A stretch of DNA of 21,471 bases from Methanoregula sp. UBA471 (GTDB lineage Archaea > Halobacteriota > Methanomicrobia > Methanomicrobiales > Methanospirillaceae): NCBI GenBank assembly GCA_002495065.1, contig DADT01000017.1, forward strand, positions 1-21,471. The letters are read 5' to 3'. Position numbers and translations under genes: made by a program. The notes beneath the pieces are model-generated. The model searched no databases. It had not been told where the DNA came from and was given only the letters and a program-made list of their open reading frames with translations. Numbering within the stretch: position 1 is the first letter of the stretch; the number at the start of each line of letters is the position of its first letter. This document shows positions 6,221-12,744 of this stretch, piece by piece.

Positions 6221-6501
6221 CCATAACCGCCCGTTCATCTGTTGTCAAGTGTTCACCTGGTGTTTACCAGCTGGCCACAGTTCTCAAGGCTATCCCAATA
6301 AAGCACAAGAAGCCATACACCCGGCACGCTCCATACAGGCCCCGGCCACGCAGGAAGGTGTACACAAAGGAAGAGCGCCATGCTTACTACTTGCAGCGCC
6401 GCGAGTATATCCTGGCATTGTATAAGCTGCGTGCAATGTATCCAAGTGAGGATATGGAGCTATTGAACAGACCGGAGGTGAACATTATGGATTCAAAATG
6501 A
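6217..6501 (+). CDS. Small basic protein, 94 aa
   Basis: Unrecognised. The start appears to be TTG, overlapping the previous stop (TTGA) with GGGTGG four bases upstream; no ATG or GTG is available near the start of the open frame. The middle is strikingly basic and Pro/Arg/Tyr-rich (KHKKPYTRHAPYRPRPRRK). It is followed by a helix (TKEERHAYYLQRREYILALYKLRAMYP). Strong positive charge suggests nucleic acid binding, but no function is claimed. It is the last gene of the rightward cluster and is followed by a hairpin. Confidence 0.65.
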   Translation: MTITARSSVVKCSPGVYQLATVLKAIPIKHKKPYTRHAPYRPRPRRKVYTKEERHAYYLQRREYILALYKLRAMYPSEDMELLNRPEVNIMDSK

Positions 6502-6512
6502 TACTTTTGGGT

Positions 6513-6530
6513 GATCGGGTTTCCCGATCT
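6513..6530 (+). terminator. Hairpin after the rightward cluster
   Basis: GATCGGG (6513-6519), TTT loop, CCCGATC (6523-6529) is a perfect 7-bp stem 11 bases after the stop at 6501. It lies between convergent gene sets, so it may stop transcription or protect the 3' end. Confidence 0.5.
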
Positions 6531-6600
6531 ATTGTACTAGATGTGCGGGCTATAAATCACGAAATGGCCCTTTCGGCTTCCCGATCTATACATCTAGATG
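6521..6600 (+). repeat. Two 23-bp direct repeats differing only in a 4-base centre
   Basis: Copies at 6521-6543 and 6578-6600 share TTCCCGATCTAT and CTAGATG flanks, while the centre is TGTA in the first and ACAT in the second. The second copy ends in the palindrome CATCTAGATG. They sit in the gap between the convergent clusters and start 57 bp apart. A binding site, a recombination site or a duplication are all possible. Confidence 0.7.
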
Positions 6601-6613
6601 AGCGCTTCTAATA

Positions 6614-6916
6614 TCACGGTTGAGGCCCTTTCTCTTTCTTTCTAATATGAATGTGTGGTGGGTTGCGGTTCTTGTCATGATCTTCTTTACCTTTACAGGC
6701 CCTGCAGCTCCAATAGTAATGTGAATCATCGTCCGGCCATTTCCCATCAATACTAAATAGGCAGGGCCCAGGCCCGCCACACTTGGGACATGCGTCCGGT
6801 ACACCCAGGCGCATCCGGATAATAGTCCTGCGATTGTGAACCGCGATCTTTTTCCATTCTAGATTCTTGTAGGCCCATTCAAACCAACGATAGGCCGGCT
6901 TGGTATAATCTACCAT
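6614..6916 (-). CDS. Zinc-binding small protein, 100 aa
   Basis: Unrecognised as a named family, but the zinc pattern is clear: Cys43-x2-Cys46-GGPGP-Cys52, then Cys71-x2-Cys74, with several His near the C-terminus. The N-terminal 40 residues are aromatic and basic (YRWFEWAYKNLEWKKIAVHNRRTIIRMR). The start overlaps the stop of the gene before it (TAATG), forming a two-gene operon with the ribbon-helix-helix protein. A role as a DNA- or RNA-binding accessory protein is likely, but that is inference. Confidence 0.72.
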   Translation of the reverse strand: MVDYTKPAYRWFEWAYKNLEWKKIAVHNRRTIIRMRLGVPDACPKCGGPGPCLFSIDGKWPDDDSHYYWSCRACKGKEDHDKNRNPPHIHIRKKEKGPQP

Positions 6917-7071
6917 TACTTGCCTTTCTTTACCTGGTCGGCTATAGTCTGCCTCGTCTCGCGCTCATCCAGTAATCGCTCGATAATAGAGTTGAACGAA
7001 TCGCCATGCTTACCCAAGGCAGATAGCCGGTCCTTTGTCTTAAGGTCAATCCGGATATTGGTGGTTGCCAT
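6916..7071 (-). CDS. Ribbon-helix-helix protein, antitoxin/CopG-like, 51 aa
   Basis: The sequence MATTNIRIDLKTKDRLSALGKHGDSFNSIIERLLDE is a classic short ribbon-helix-helix unit: a strand, helix A, and helix B with IIERLL. Relatives act as DNA-binding repressors or antitoxins. The start at 7071 is preferred over in-frame ATGs at 7092 and 7125. The TATA-like sequence at 7096-7103 on this strand lies about 28 bases upstream, giving a leaderless or near-leaderless message, and the fold begins right at this Met. It is followed directly by the zinc-binding gene at 6614-6916, which has no toxin motif I recognise. Confidence 0.78.
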   Translation of the reverse strand: MATTNIRIDLKTKDRLSALGKHGDSFNSIIERLLDERETRQTIADQVKKGK

Positions 7072-7161
7072 CTCTTCTGAAATAGTTTCCATAAGTTTAT
7101 ATTGCATTGCTAACATTATTAGCATTGCTCACATTGTTACAGGGAGCGAGGATTAGGAAGT
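7072..7161. promoter_or_regulatory. Divergent promoter region between two RHH-type genes
   Basis: TTTATATT at 7096-7103 serves as the probable TATA box for the leftward gene (start 7071). The same AT-rich block may also direct the rightward gene at 7162. The sequence GCATTGCTAACATTATTAGC contains imperfect inverted repeats suitable for an RHH operator. Confidence 0.45.
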
Positions 7162-7572
7162 ATGGCATCTCGCAGATTCACCACACCAAAAAATCCGGTG
7201 AAAGCGGTGAGCCTTGCAACCGCGAAGCTCTATCAGGAAGATATAGCCTTCATCATTGAGCATGGCCAGCATCCGAGAACCATTATCCGTGAAGCCCTTC
7301 ATGCTTATTGTGAAGCCTGGCGCAAAGAACTCGAATGGGTACCGGCGCTTAAAGTCGTACCAAAGATCCGCCCGGTCCCCCGGATCCCCTCAAGAACTAT
7401 TACCCGCATACCCTCACCCGCACCGGATATAATGAGGACCTGGACCAAGAAACAACGCGATGCATGGATCTTGAATGGGACAACCCCGGCAATGATGGAC
7501 GATAATCCAGAGCCGGGTGAGGATAAGAACAGTCTGAAAAAAGCTAAAGGACTCCTGGTCAAAACAGCGTGA
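7162..7572 (+). CDS. Probable ribbon-helix-helix protein with Pro-rich tail, 136 aa
   Basis: Residues about 13-55 (KAVSLATAKLYQED, then IAFIIEHGQH, then RTIIREALHAYCEAW) match the strand-helix-helix order of ribbon-helix-helix proteins. The middle (residues about 60-95) is rich in Pro, Arg and Ile with repeated PRIPSR/TRIPSP units and is probably unfolded. The end is charged. It is divergent from the gene at 6916-7071, a common layout for a regulator pair. A GAGGA lies 11 bases before the ATG. A DNA-binding role is inferred from the fold alone. Confidence 0.68.
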   Translation: MASRRFTTPKNPVKAVSLATAKLYQEDIAFIIEHGQHPRTIIREALHAYCEAWRKELEWVPALKVVPKIRPVPRIPSRTITRIPSPAPDIMRTWTKKQRDAWILNGTTPAMMDDNPEPGEDKNSLKKAKGLLVKTA

Positions 7573-7684
7573 AGTAATTGTGTGGCCTCTCAAAACCACC
7601 ACTTCTTTTTAGAATCGAATTATCAAACCTTCATATTCGCGTTCTGTTGGCAGATCTCACATGCTCGCGTATGTTTGGATGTGG

Positions 7685-7828
7685 CTAATCTGGTAACATC
7701 AGTCCGCAAGCAGGGCAGTACTGCCAAGGAATTGTTAACCACTTTTGCACACTGTCTTTTGTCTGCTTGATGTGGCAACGATGCATAGCTCCATGATTGT
7801 TAGGACATTGTTTAGAAATGGACTTCAT
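7685..7828 (-). CDS. Small zinc-ribbon protein, 47 aa
   Basis: This short gene is easy to overlook. The protein has Cys8, His12, His16, Cys18, then a VQKWLTIPWQY segment and Cys38-x2-Cys41 near the end (YCPACGLMLPD). The final CPACGL pattern is typical of a zinc knuckle; the first pair CPNNHGAMHRC supplies the other ligands. A TATA-like GTTTTATG about 25-30 bases upstream on this strand indicates a nearly leaderless message. A perfect palindrome (7831-7844) lies directly before the start. It reads leftward near the right end of the element. The function is unknown, perhaps a regulator. Confidence 0.62.
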   Translation of the reverse strand: MKSISKQCPNNHGAMHRCHIKQTKDSVQKWLTIPWQYCPACGLMLPD

Positions 7829-7830
7829 GA

Positions 7831-7844
7831 AATAGTATACTATT
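7831..7844. promoter_or_regulatory. Perfect palindrome AATAGTATACTATT, probable operator
   Basis: The 14-bp palindrome lies between the putative TATA box and the ATG of the leftward zinc-ribbon gene, covering the expected transcription start. The nearby half-repeats ACTATTCCGA and ACTATTCGGA (about 7839-7866) add to the impression of a repressor-binding region. Confidence 0.55.
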
Positions 7845-7899
7845 CCGAGAATCATAAAACTATTCGGACAAAGAATAACAGTTATTTAGAAAAGTATTC

Positions 7900-7914
7900 T
7901 GTATAAGTATGGTC
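7900..7914 (-). repeat. Right arm of 15-bp terminal inverted repeat
   Basis: TGTATAAGTATGGTC is the exact reverse complement of 3363-3377 and lies 7 bp inside the right core. Confidence 0.75.
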
Positions 7915-7919
7915 GTTAT

Positions 7920-8252
7920 CTAATCATATTGCCGCCACGTGTGGTCGCACTTTGTGCAACGGAAGAACCTGACCTCGCTTTCATCTGCCGCACGCAGCTG
8001 GCGGAGCCACCAGATGGCGAGGTTGTTTTCACACTTGGGGCATTTAATCTGGATGGTGGGCATGGTCTTTGCCTGACCTTCCTCTTCGACGATGACGATC
8101 TCGTTTTCGCTGCGCTCGACCCTGCGCTTCATCTGATCGGCGTCATCGATCTTCCGGATATACCCGCATTTCCGGCATTTCAACTGGCCAGCCGACGATA
8201 TAAGCATGGTCTTGCATTCAGGACAGAACATCGGTATAGTATGCGCAAGCAT
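7920..8252 (-). CDS. tfs: Transcription factor S (TFIIS/RPB9-like transcript cleavage factor), 110 aa
   Basis: TFS enters the RNA polymerase funnel and stimulates cleavage of backtracked RNA. There is an N-terminal zinc ribbon (Cys10, Cys13, Cys26, Cys29) and a C-terminal TFIIS-type ribbon (Cys71, Cys74, Cys99, Cys102). The acidic pair Asp90-Glu91 at the ribbon tip (RAADESEVRFFRC) is the catalytic signature. The length is usual for the family. An alternative start is Met8 (8231), giving MFCPEC as in most relatives; the upstream ATG is kept because AGAGGG precedes it by ten bases. Its last five codons are the target of the element at 3331-7937 and remain intact. The family call is firm. Confidence 0.95.
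   Translation of the reverse strand: MLAHTIPMFCPECKTMLISSAGQLKCRKCGYIRKIDDADQMKRRVERSENEIVIVEEEGQAKTMPTIQIKCPKCENNLAIWWLRQLRAADESEVRFFRCTKCDHTWRQYD
7922..7937 (+). repeat. Right attachment-site core within the transcription factor S gene
   Basis: Identical to 3331-3346. On the minus strand it encodes the C-terminal WRQYD and supplies the T of the TAG stop; the remaining AG comes from the element side. Confidence 0.85.
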
Positions 8253-8400
8253 AGGAGATTAACCCTCTTGTCGCGGATCCGGCACTGGCATGAAATTTCT
8301 TCGTTGTATCATGAAAAGAGATCAGGTCCGCCTTTCCTGTCGGCAGATGAAAACGTGCTCATTCGAATCCTTTTTTTGGTATCGGGTCAATAATTCTATA

Positions 8401-9231
8401 ATGATTGAGGATCTGGCGCTGATCAAGTATTATTTTGTACTGATCTCCTGCATCGGATTCCTCGCATCTCTTATACCCGGTCGTCACCGGAAATATGCTG
8501 CAGTCACCGGGTGGACATTCATCGTCCTGTTCCTGTTTGCTGAGCTTCCCTACTACTTCTCGCTCAACAATTTCCTGTACCCGGTCATGGCAGCACTGTC
8601 AGTACCGTTCCTGATCATCACCGCGAAGTACCTCCTTGCCGAAGATGACCGGATCATGCACCTGACACGAGCCGCTGCAGTGGCATTCCTGATCTATGCC
8701 CCGTTTGAGTATATCCCGACGCTGGGCAACTGGCTTATCGGTGTGGTTGTCGGGCAGGTAACCGGCATTCTCGATGCACTTCAGTTCACCGTTACCCTGG
8801 CGGAGTGGAATATTATTGCACGAAATGCATTCCGTGTGGAGATTATCCTTGCATGTACCGGCATCCAGAGCATTGCGATTATGCTGGGTGTGGCAGCAGC
8901 GGTGCCGACAACCGCCCGTCAGAAAATTCTGGCCTTCTGCCTGATCGCCCCGACCATTTATATCCTTAACCTGTTGCGCAATGTCTTTGTCATCATCGCT
9001 TATACGGAACAGTGGTTTCCGTATTATCCGTCTATTGCCAGCAACGGTGAGTTCGGCTACGAGAGTTTCTTCTGGGCACACAATGTGATAGCCGAACTTC
9101 TCGCGCTCGTGTGTCTGGTGTTCATTGCGTATGGCCTTTTTATCATTATTCCGAAACTGGGATCGTTTGCTGATGAACTGTACCAGATCTATTCCGGCGA
9201 GGTCAGGAAAGCGTTTGGTAAAGATAGATAA
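8401..9231 (+). CDS. artA: Archaeosortase A, 276 aa
   Basis: ArtA is a multi-pass membrane transpeptidase-like enzyme. It processes surface proteins bearing a C-terminal PGF-type tripartite tail, coupling tail removal to lipid attachment. Roughly eight hydrophobic segments are visible. The catalytic triad of the exosortase/archaeosortase family is present: Cys152 (ACTGIQS), Arg193 (LLRN) and His227 (AHNVIAE). The ATG at 8401 begins MIEDLALIKYYF directly before the first membrane segment. Upstream in-frame starts at 8290 and 8311 would add an implausible soluble Cys-rich extension. The 3' end overlaps the convergent phosphatidyltransferase gene by 29 bases. No PGF-type substrate was seen in the window. 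Confidence 0.93.
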   Translation: MIEDLALIKYYFVLISCIGFLASLIPGRHRKYAAVTGWTFIVLFLFAELPYYFSLNNFLYPVMAALSVPFLIITAKYLLAEDDRIMHLTRAAAVAFLIYAPFEYIPTLGNWLIGVVVGQVTGILDALQFTVTLAEWNIIARNAFRVEIILACTGIQSIAIMLGVAAAVPTTARQKILAFCLIAPTIYILNLLRNVFVIIAYTEQWFPYYPSIASNGEFGYESFFWAHNVIAELLALVCLVFIAYGLFIIIPKLGSFADELYQIYSGEVRKAFGKDR

Positions 9232-9835
9232 TTCTCTGGATTGCGGAAAGATTCGTGCATACCGCAATAATGATCACGGATAGCCAGATAAACCCGGTTA
9301 TCCCGCCAAGAATCAGGACAAGAAATGTTTCAGGCCTCCCGAAAAACCCGATACCTTCGAGAGGGTCATCGATCTTTCCCTCTTTTTTCTCACGGTATCC
9401 GATCTCTGCGTAGACCACCGGTTTTATGAAGGTGTTCATCAGCGATCCGATAATCGCAAAAGCCACGCAGGCAAAGTCAGTATACGGTGGCACTGCAAGG
9501 AACCGGCTGATAATCGCGATCCCGGATAAACCCAGTCCAAGCAGCACGAGGGCATCGACATATTTATCGACAATCCAGTCGAAAACTGCGCCGAAATCTG
9601 AATGGGCATTGGTCTTTCGTGCCACGCTCCCGTCAACAAGATCAAAGATCGCTGAGAGAATGAGTGCAAGGCTTCCCTGCAGAAACTGGCGCTGGAAAAA
9701 AAGATACGCACAGGCAATACCGGCAACGAGTGCCAGCAGCGAGATCTGGTTGGGCGTGATGCCGAATCTGATAAAAACATCTGCGACCGGTTCAAGGTAC
9801 CTGATGAACCTTGGACGGAATGCAGTAATATTCAT
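9203..9835 (-). CDS. CDP-alcohol phosphatidyltransferase (archaeal phospholipid synthase), 210 aa
   Basis: An integral membrane enzyme that transfers a CDP-archaeol-type lipid to an alcohol acceptor. The full signature D-x2-DG-x2-AR-x8-G-x3-D-x3-D is present: Asp65, Asp68-Gly69, Ala72-Arg73, Gly82, Asp86, Asp90. These residues bind the metal ions and CDP. The surrounding hydrophobic segments number about six. Within the family it most resembles archaetidylinositol-phosphate synthase, but archaetidylserine or archaetidylglycerol-phosphate synthase cannot be ruled out from sequence reading. It converges with artA, overlapping at the ends. Archaeal lipid head-group enzymes have been linked to archaeosortase-dependent lipid anchoring, so the pairing may be functional (inference). 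Confidence 0.9.
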   Translation of the reverse strand: MNITAFRPRFIRYLEPVADVFIRFGITPNQISLLALVAGIACAYLFFQRQFLQGSLALILSAIFDLVDGSVARKTNAHSDFGAVFDWIVDKYVDALVLLGLGLSGIAIISRFLAVPPYTDFACVAFAIIGSLMNTFIKPVVYAEIGYREKKEGKIDDPLEGIGFFGRPETFLVLILGGITGFIWLSVIIIAVCTNLSAIQRIIYLYQTLS

Positions 9836-9955
9836 AACTTAATTCATGCGTATGCGAGCCATTAATAGTTGTTGTTTTACGTCGTATTCCAGGGCATGGG
9901 ACTTCCCTTCCCGTCCCATCCCGGAGCCTGCCTGTGTCACGCCATCGTCAACTTC

Positions 9956-9963
9956 TTTATATT
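9956..9963 (+). promoter_or_regulatory. TATA box of the riboflavin reductase/SppA operon
   Basis: TTTATATT lies 36-43 bases before the ATG at 9999, leaving room for a short leader that carries the ACAGGAG ribosome site. Confidence 0.6.
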
Positions 9964-9998
9964 CCCCACCAAAATGTTACCGGAGAACAGGAGTGGCG

Positions 9999-10685
9999 AT
10001 GACTGAACCAATAAACCGTCCGCACGTGCTGATGATGTCGGAAATCACTGCCGACGGCAAACTCACCCTGAAGAAGGGAGCATCTTCAAAAATTCTGATG
10101 AAATACATGGCACATGAGACCGAGATCCTGCTTCACACCACACGCGCCGAGTATGATGCAATTATGGTCGGCGCCAATACCATCCGGATAGATAACTCTT
10201 TTCTTACCGTACGGCTGGTACCGGGCAAAAGCCCGCTCCGGGTAATACCCAGCAGCATGGCTGATATCCCGCTCGATGCCAATGTCCTGGGTCCCGACGC
10301 CCCGACAGCAATCGCCGTCTGCGAGGCAGCCCCCGCAGATCGCGTCGAGGCAATAAAAAAGAAAGGTGCCCATATCATCGTGGCCGGGAAGACTCATGTC
10401 GAGCTTCCCCTCCTCTTAAAAATACTCAAAGAGAAATTCGGCGTCCGGAAACTGATGATCGAGGGTGGCCCAACCCTGAACTGGCACATGCTCCATGACA
10501 GGTTGGTTGACGAGATCCGCCTCATCCACCTCCCGTTTATTGTCGGGGGTTCCGACACGCCCTCGCTTGTCGGAGGAATGCACATCAACACCGAAGACGA
10601 GATGATACGCCTCACCCTGAAGAAATATTATATGTGCGGGAGCAACCTCGTATCAGAATTTGACATTCTTTACTCCGGGGTGTGA
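9999..10685 (+). CDS. 2,5-diamino-6-(ribosylamino)-4(3H)-pyrimidinone 5'-phosphate reductase, 228 aa
   Basis: The NAD(P)H-dependent reductase of archaeal riboflavin and F420/flavin precursor biosynthesis, homologous to the C-terminal half of bacterial RibD and to fungal Rib7. Motifs are MVGANTIRIDNSFLTVR (residues 56-72), an N-terminal VLMMSEITADGK strand-loop, and LMIEGGPTLN (152-161), with the late IVGGSDTPSL block. The ATG at 9999 follows AGGAG; the longer open frame starting at 9846 has a Cys/Ser/Pro-rich, non-homologous extension and crosses the TATA box. Its length is typical of the archaeal enzyme, which lacks the deaminase domain. Its stop lies two bases before the SppA ATG, so the two are co-transcribed. 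Confidence 0.93.
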   Translation: MTEPINRPHVLMMSEITADGKLTLKKGASSKILMKYMAHETEILLHTTRAEYDAIMVGANTIRIDNSFLTVRLVPGKSPLRVIPSSMADIPLDANVLGPDAPTAIAVCEAAPADRVEAIKKKGAHIIVAGKTHVELPLLLKILKEKFGVRKLMIEGGPTLNWHMLHDRLVDEIRLIHLPFIVGGSDTPSLVGGMHINTEDEMIRLTLKKYYMCGSNLVSEFDILYSGV

Positions 10686-10687
10686 GG

Positions 10688-11473
10688 ATGGACGGCACGA
10701 TGATGCCACCTGCTGCACCCGGACCGAATCCGGCAAAAAAATGGTTTTTGTTCATCCTGTTCGGTCTCATTCTAGTAACCGGGATGATCATCGGGGCATA
10801 TTACCTCTCTCACAATGATACGATGGGAGTTTCTGTTATCCGGATGGAAGGAACCATGGTCACCGGTCTTGATTCCGGTGCTGATACCATCGGCAGTGAG
10901 GTGGTGGGCGGTGAGCTTCGGGACGCTGCCGATGACCCGATGATCGAGGCAATTGTCCTGCGGGTAAACAGTCCGGGGGGTACTCCGGCGGCCGCACAGG
11001 AAATTATCCGGGATCTCGATTACGCCAGGTCTAAAAAGCCGGTGGTTGTATCGATGGGGGATCTGGCAACCTCGGCTGCGTACTACGTCAGTGTTCACGC
11101 AGACAGGATCTATGCAAACCCCGACACATTTACCGCGGGAGTCGGGGTAATCTGGACATTCTCGGATATCAGCCGCTTTAATGAAAAGGAAGGCTTCAAT
11201 GTCAGCACCGTAAAATCCGGCAGTAAAAAAGACATGGGTTCCACCGCACGCCCGATCACCGACGAAGAACAGGCTTATGCACAGAAGATTGTCAACGACA
11301 GTTTTGAGAACTTCATCAGTGATGTCACCTCCCGCCGCGCGATAGCACGCTCGGAGATTGATGACGGCAGGGTGATCCGTGGTGCCGATGCCATCAGGTT
11401 AAATATCGTGGATGAGATCGGAAACCTGAATGACGCGATTAACGGTGCTAAAAAAATCGCCGAGTCGCGTTAA
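10688..11473 (+). CDS. sppA: Signal peptide peptidase SppA (S49 family), 261 aa
   Basis: A membrane-anchored serine protease that degrades signal peptides and membrane protein fragments. Residues 18-40 form a single N-terminal membrane anchor. The Ser/Lys dyad is Ser129 (LATSAAYYVS) and Lys181 (SGSKKDMGS), 52 residues apart as in Bacillus SppA. VNSPGGTP is the usual substrate-binding loop. The length matches the short bacterial/archaeal form. The ATG at 10688 is chosen because GGGGTG ends five bases upstream; a GTG at 10682 in the same frame is an alternative. The gene follows the flavin reductase with a two-base gap and ends in a 4-base convergent overlap with truD. Confidence 0.94.
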   Translation: MDGTMMPPAAPGPNPAKKWFLFILFGLILVTGMIIGAYYLSHNDTMGVSVIRMEGTMVTGLDSGADTIGSEVVGGELRDAADDPMIEAIVLRVNSPGGTPAAAQEIIRDLDYARSKKPVVVSMGDLATSAAYYVSVHADRIYANPDTFTAGVGVIWTFSDISRFNEKEGFNVSTVKSGSKKDMGSTARPITDEEQAYAQKIVNDSFENFISDVTSRRAIARSEIDDGRVIRGADAIRLNIVDEIGNLNDAINGAKKIAESR

Positions 11474-12744
11474 ACCATATGGACCGGGTCTCCCTTCATA
11501 AACTCCCGGCAGACCGTCGTCGCGTAATGCCCCGGTGGCAGTGAAAATTCCAGCCGCACATTTTTTTCCGCAACAGAAGATTCGATAGCTGTCCGTAATG
11601 CCACCGGTCGCCATGCACCATCGAATTTTGTCCGGACAAAAGCGGAGGCACGTTCAAAGTCCTTTCCGGTAATACCGTATTCTGCAAGAAGGGACAGTGT
11701 TGCCTGCTCTCCTTCACCCCGGGGTTCAACAGGCTCTTTGCCCGGCATGAAGAGTGCAATGCTGCAGCGTCCGCGCCCGATGTGGAGGGAAACGGCACTG
11801 CGGTTTGTTCCGGTAACGGTATCCGTGCGCCCGTTGGCAAATATGAGACGATCACCGACCTGTGGTTCAGTGAGCGTATGGCTGTCATCCAGACGCCGGC
11901 TGAGCGCACGGTTGAAGATATATGACTGGAATGCCGAGACAAACATCGAGAGGAGTTTTGGCGGTAACTCCTGGAGTGCTCCGGAGTAATCATCCGGGTG
12001 CGTGTAAAGATAGTGGAGCATCGACCGCTCATACGACATCTGCGGAGGGAGACTGGATAATGCTGCCTGGATATCACGGGATGCTGAGAATGCCGTCCGG
12101 ACAGACCTGACATATTCCGGTTCTCCGGGGAATGCCAGGCCAATGTAGGTAATTACTGCCTTTTCGTAATCTCCATGCAGGATGCATTCTCCGACGAGAT
12201 GGGTTACCGGGCGCGTGGCGCCGAATCGCTGGAGACCGAAATAGTTGGGCACTGCCTCACCCACCGTCGCGCTTATCTCCCTCACCCTTGTCTCCAGTTC
12301 AGCCGGATCACAGTCCCTGATCAGGATATCGAAACGGTTGCCCAGCAGATCGCCTAGGGAAAGGGCTTCGTTTGACTGGCCGACAGGTTCCAGGGTGATG
12401 TCTTTTAACCGGATCCCGGAGACCTGATCGGGGGTGACATGGTACAGGGAGATCAACTGCCGGGTGACCGCGTTGCGATCCTTGGTGCCCGCCCACCCGA
12501 TACGGCGGTGACTCATGCCGAGTCGTTTTGCGATCTCCTTAATCGCATGCTGCAGTTCCCAGTTTGTTTTCGTGAGTCTGCAGATAAGGTAGGGACCGCT
12601 GTCGCCGCCTTTCTTTACCAGCGGTAGTTCCTCAACGATAAAATCTTCCGGCTCCCTGCGGAGTGTTCCTCCAATCCCTTCGGCATCGCTTGCGTAATAC
12701 TTCATGCCGAGCAGGAGTTCGAGGGGATAGGTGCTCTGTTTCAT
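11470..12744 (-). CDS. truD: tRNA pseudouridine synthase D, 424 aa
   Basis: TruD converts uridine to pseudouridine at position 13 of tRNA. The catalytic Asp89 lies in GWAGTKDRNAVTRQ. NYFGLQRFG, which contains the family's conserved Phe/Gln block, and the EDFIVEELP N-terminal motif are also present. The insertion domain typical of TruD fills the middle of the protein. The length is normal for archaeal TruD. The ATG at 12744 overlaps the stop of pth2 by four bases, so the two genes form a translation-related operon. The 3' end overlaps the convergent sppA. Confidence 0.96.
   Translation of the reverse strand: MKQSTYPLELLLGMKYYASDAEGIGGTLRREPEDFIVEELPLVKKGGDSGPYLICRLTKTNWELQHAIKEIAKRLGMSHRRIGWAGTKDRNAVTRQLISLYHVTPDQVSGIRLKDITLEPVGQSNEALSLGDLLGNRFDILIRDCDPAELETRVREISATVGEAVPNYFGLQRFGATRPVTHLVGECILHGDYEKAVITYIGLAFPGEPEYVRSVRTAFSASRDIQAALSSLPPQMSYERSMLHYLYTHPDDYSGALQELPPKLLSMFVSAFQSYIFNRALSRRLDDSHTLTEPQVGDRLIFANGRTDTVTGTNRSAVSLHIGRGRCSIALFMPGKEPVEPRGEGEQATLSLLAEYGITGKDFERASAFVRTKFDGAWRPVALRTAIESSVAEKNVRLEFSLPPGHYATTVCREFMKGDPVHMV

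Larger units (their letters stand above)
3331..7937 (+). mobile_element. Integrated element inserted at the 3' end of the transcription factor S gene
   Basis: The segment is bounded by an exact 16-bp direct repeat, AATCATATTGCCGCCA, at 3331-3346 and 7922-7937. The right copy is the 3' end of the minus-strand transcription factor S gene. A tyrosine recombinase gene starts 64 bp inside the left copy. An exact 15-bp inverted repeat (3363-3377 and 7900-7914) lies just inside both ends. The contents are many tiny, tightly packed genes for zinc-ribbon and ribbon-helix-helix proteins, with lower GC than the flanking housekeeping genes. No capsid, replication, conjugation or partition gene was recognised. 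It could be a provirus remnant, a satellite, or a cryptic integrative plasmid. Confidence 0.88.

Noticed and set aside
6614..7071. Toxin-antitoxin pair formed by the RHH protein and the zinc protein
   Set aside because: The RHH protein looks like an antitoxin, but the zinc protein shows no PIN, RelE or other toxin signature, so the pairing is not claimed.
7929..8393. 154-codon plus-strand frame
   Set aside because: Antisense to transcription factor S, which has two zinc ribbons and catalytic acidic residues.
8599..9267. 222-codon minus-strand frame
   Set aside because: Antisense shadow of artA, whose catalytic Cys, Arg and His are all present.
9846..9998. N-terminal extension of the riboflavin reductase frame
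   Set aside because: Non-homologous Cys/Ser/Pro-rich sequence that crosses the TATA box; the ATG at 9999 has a ribosome site.
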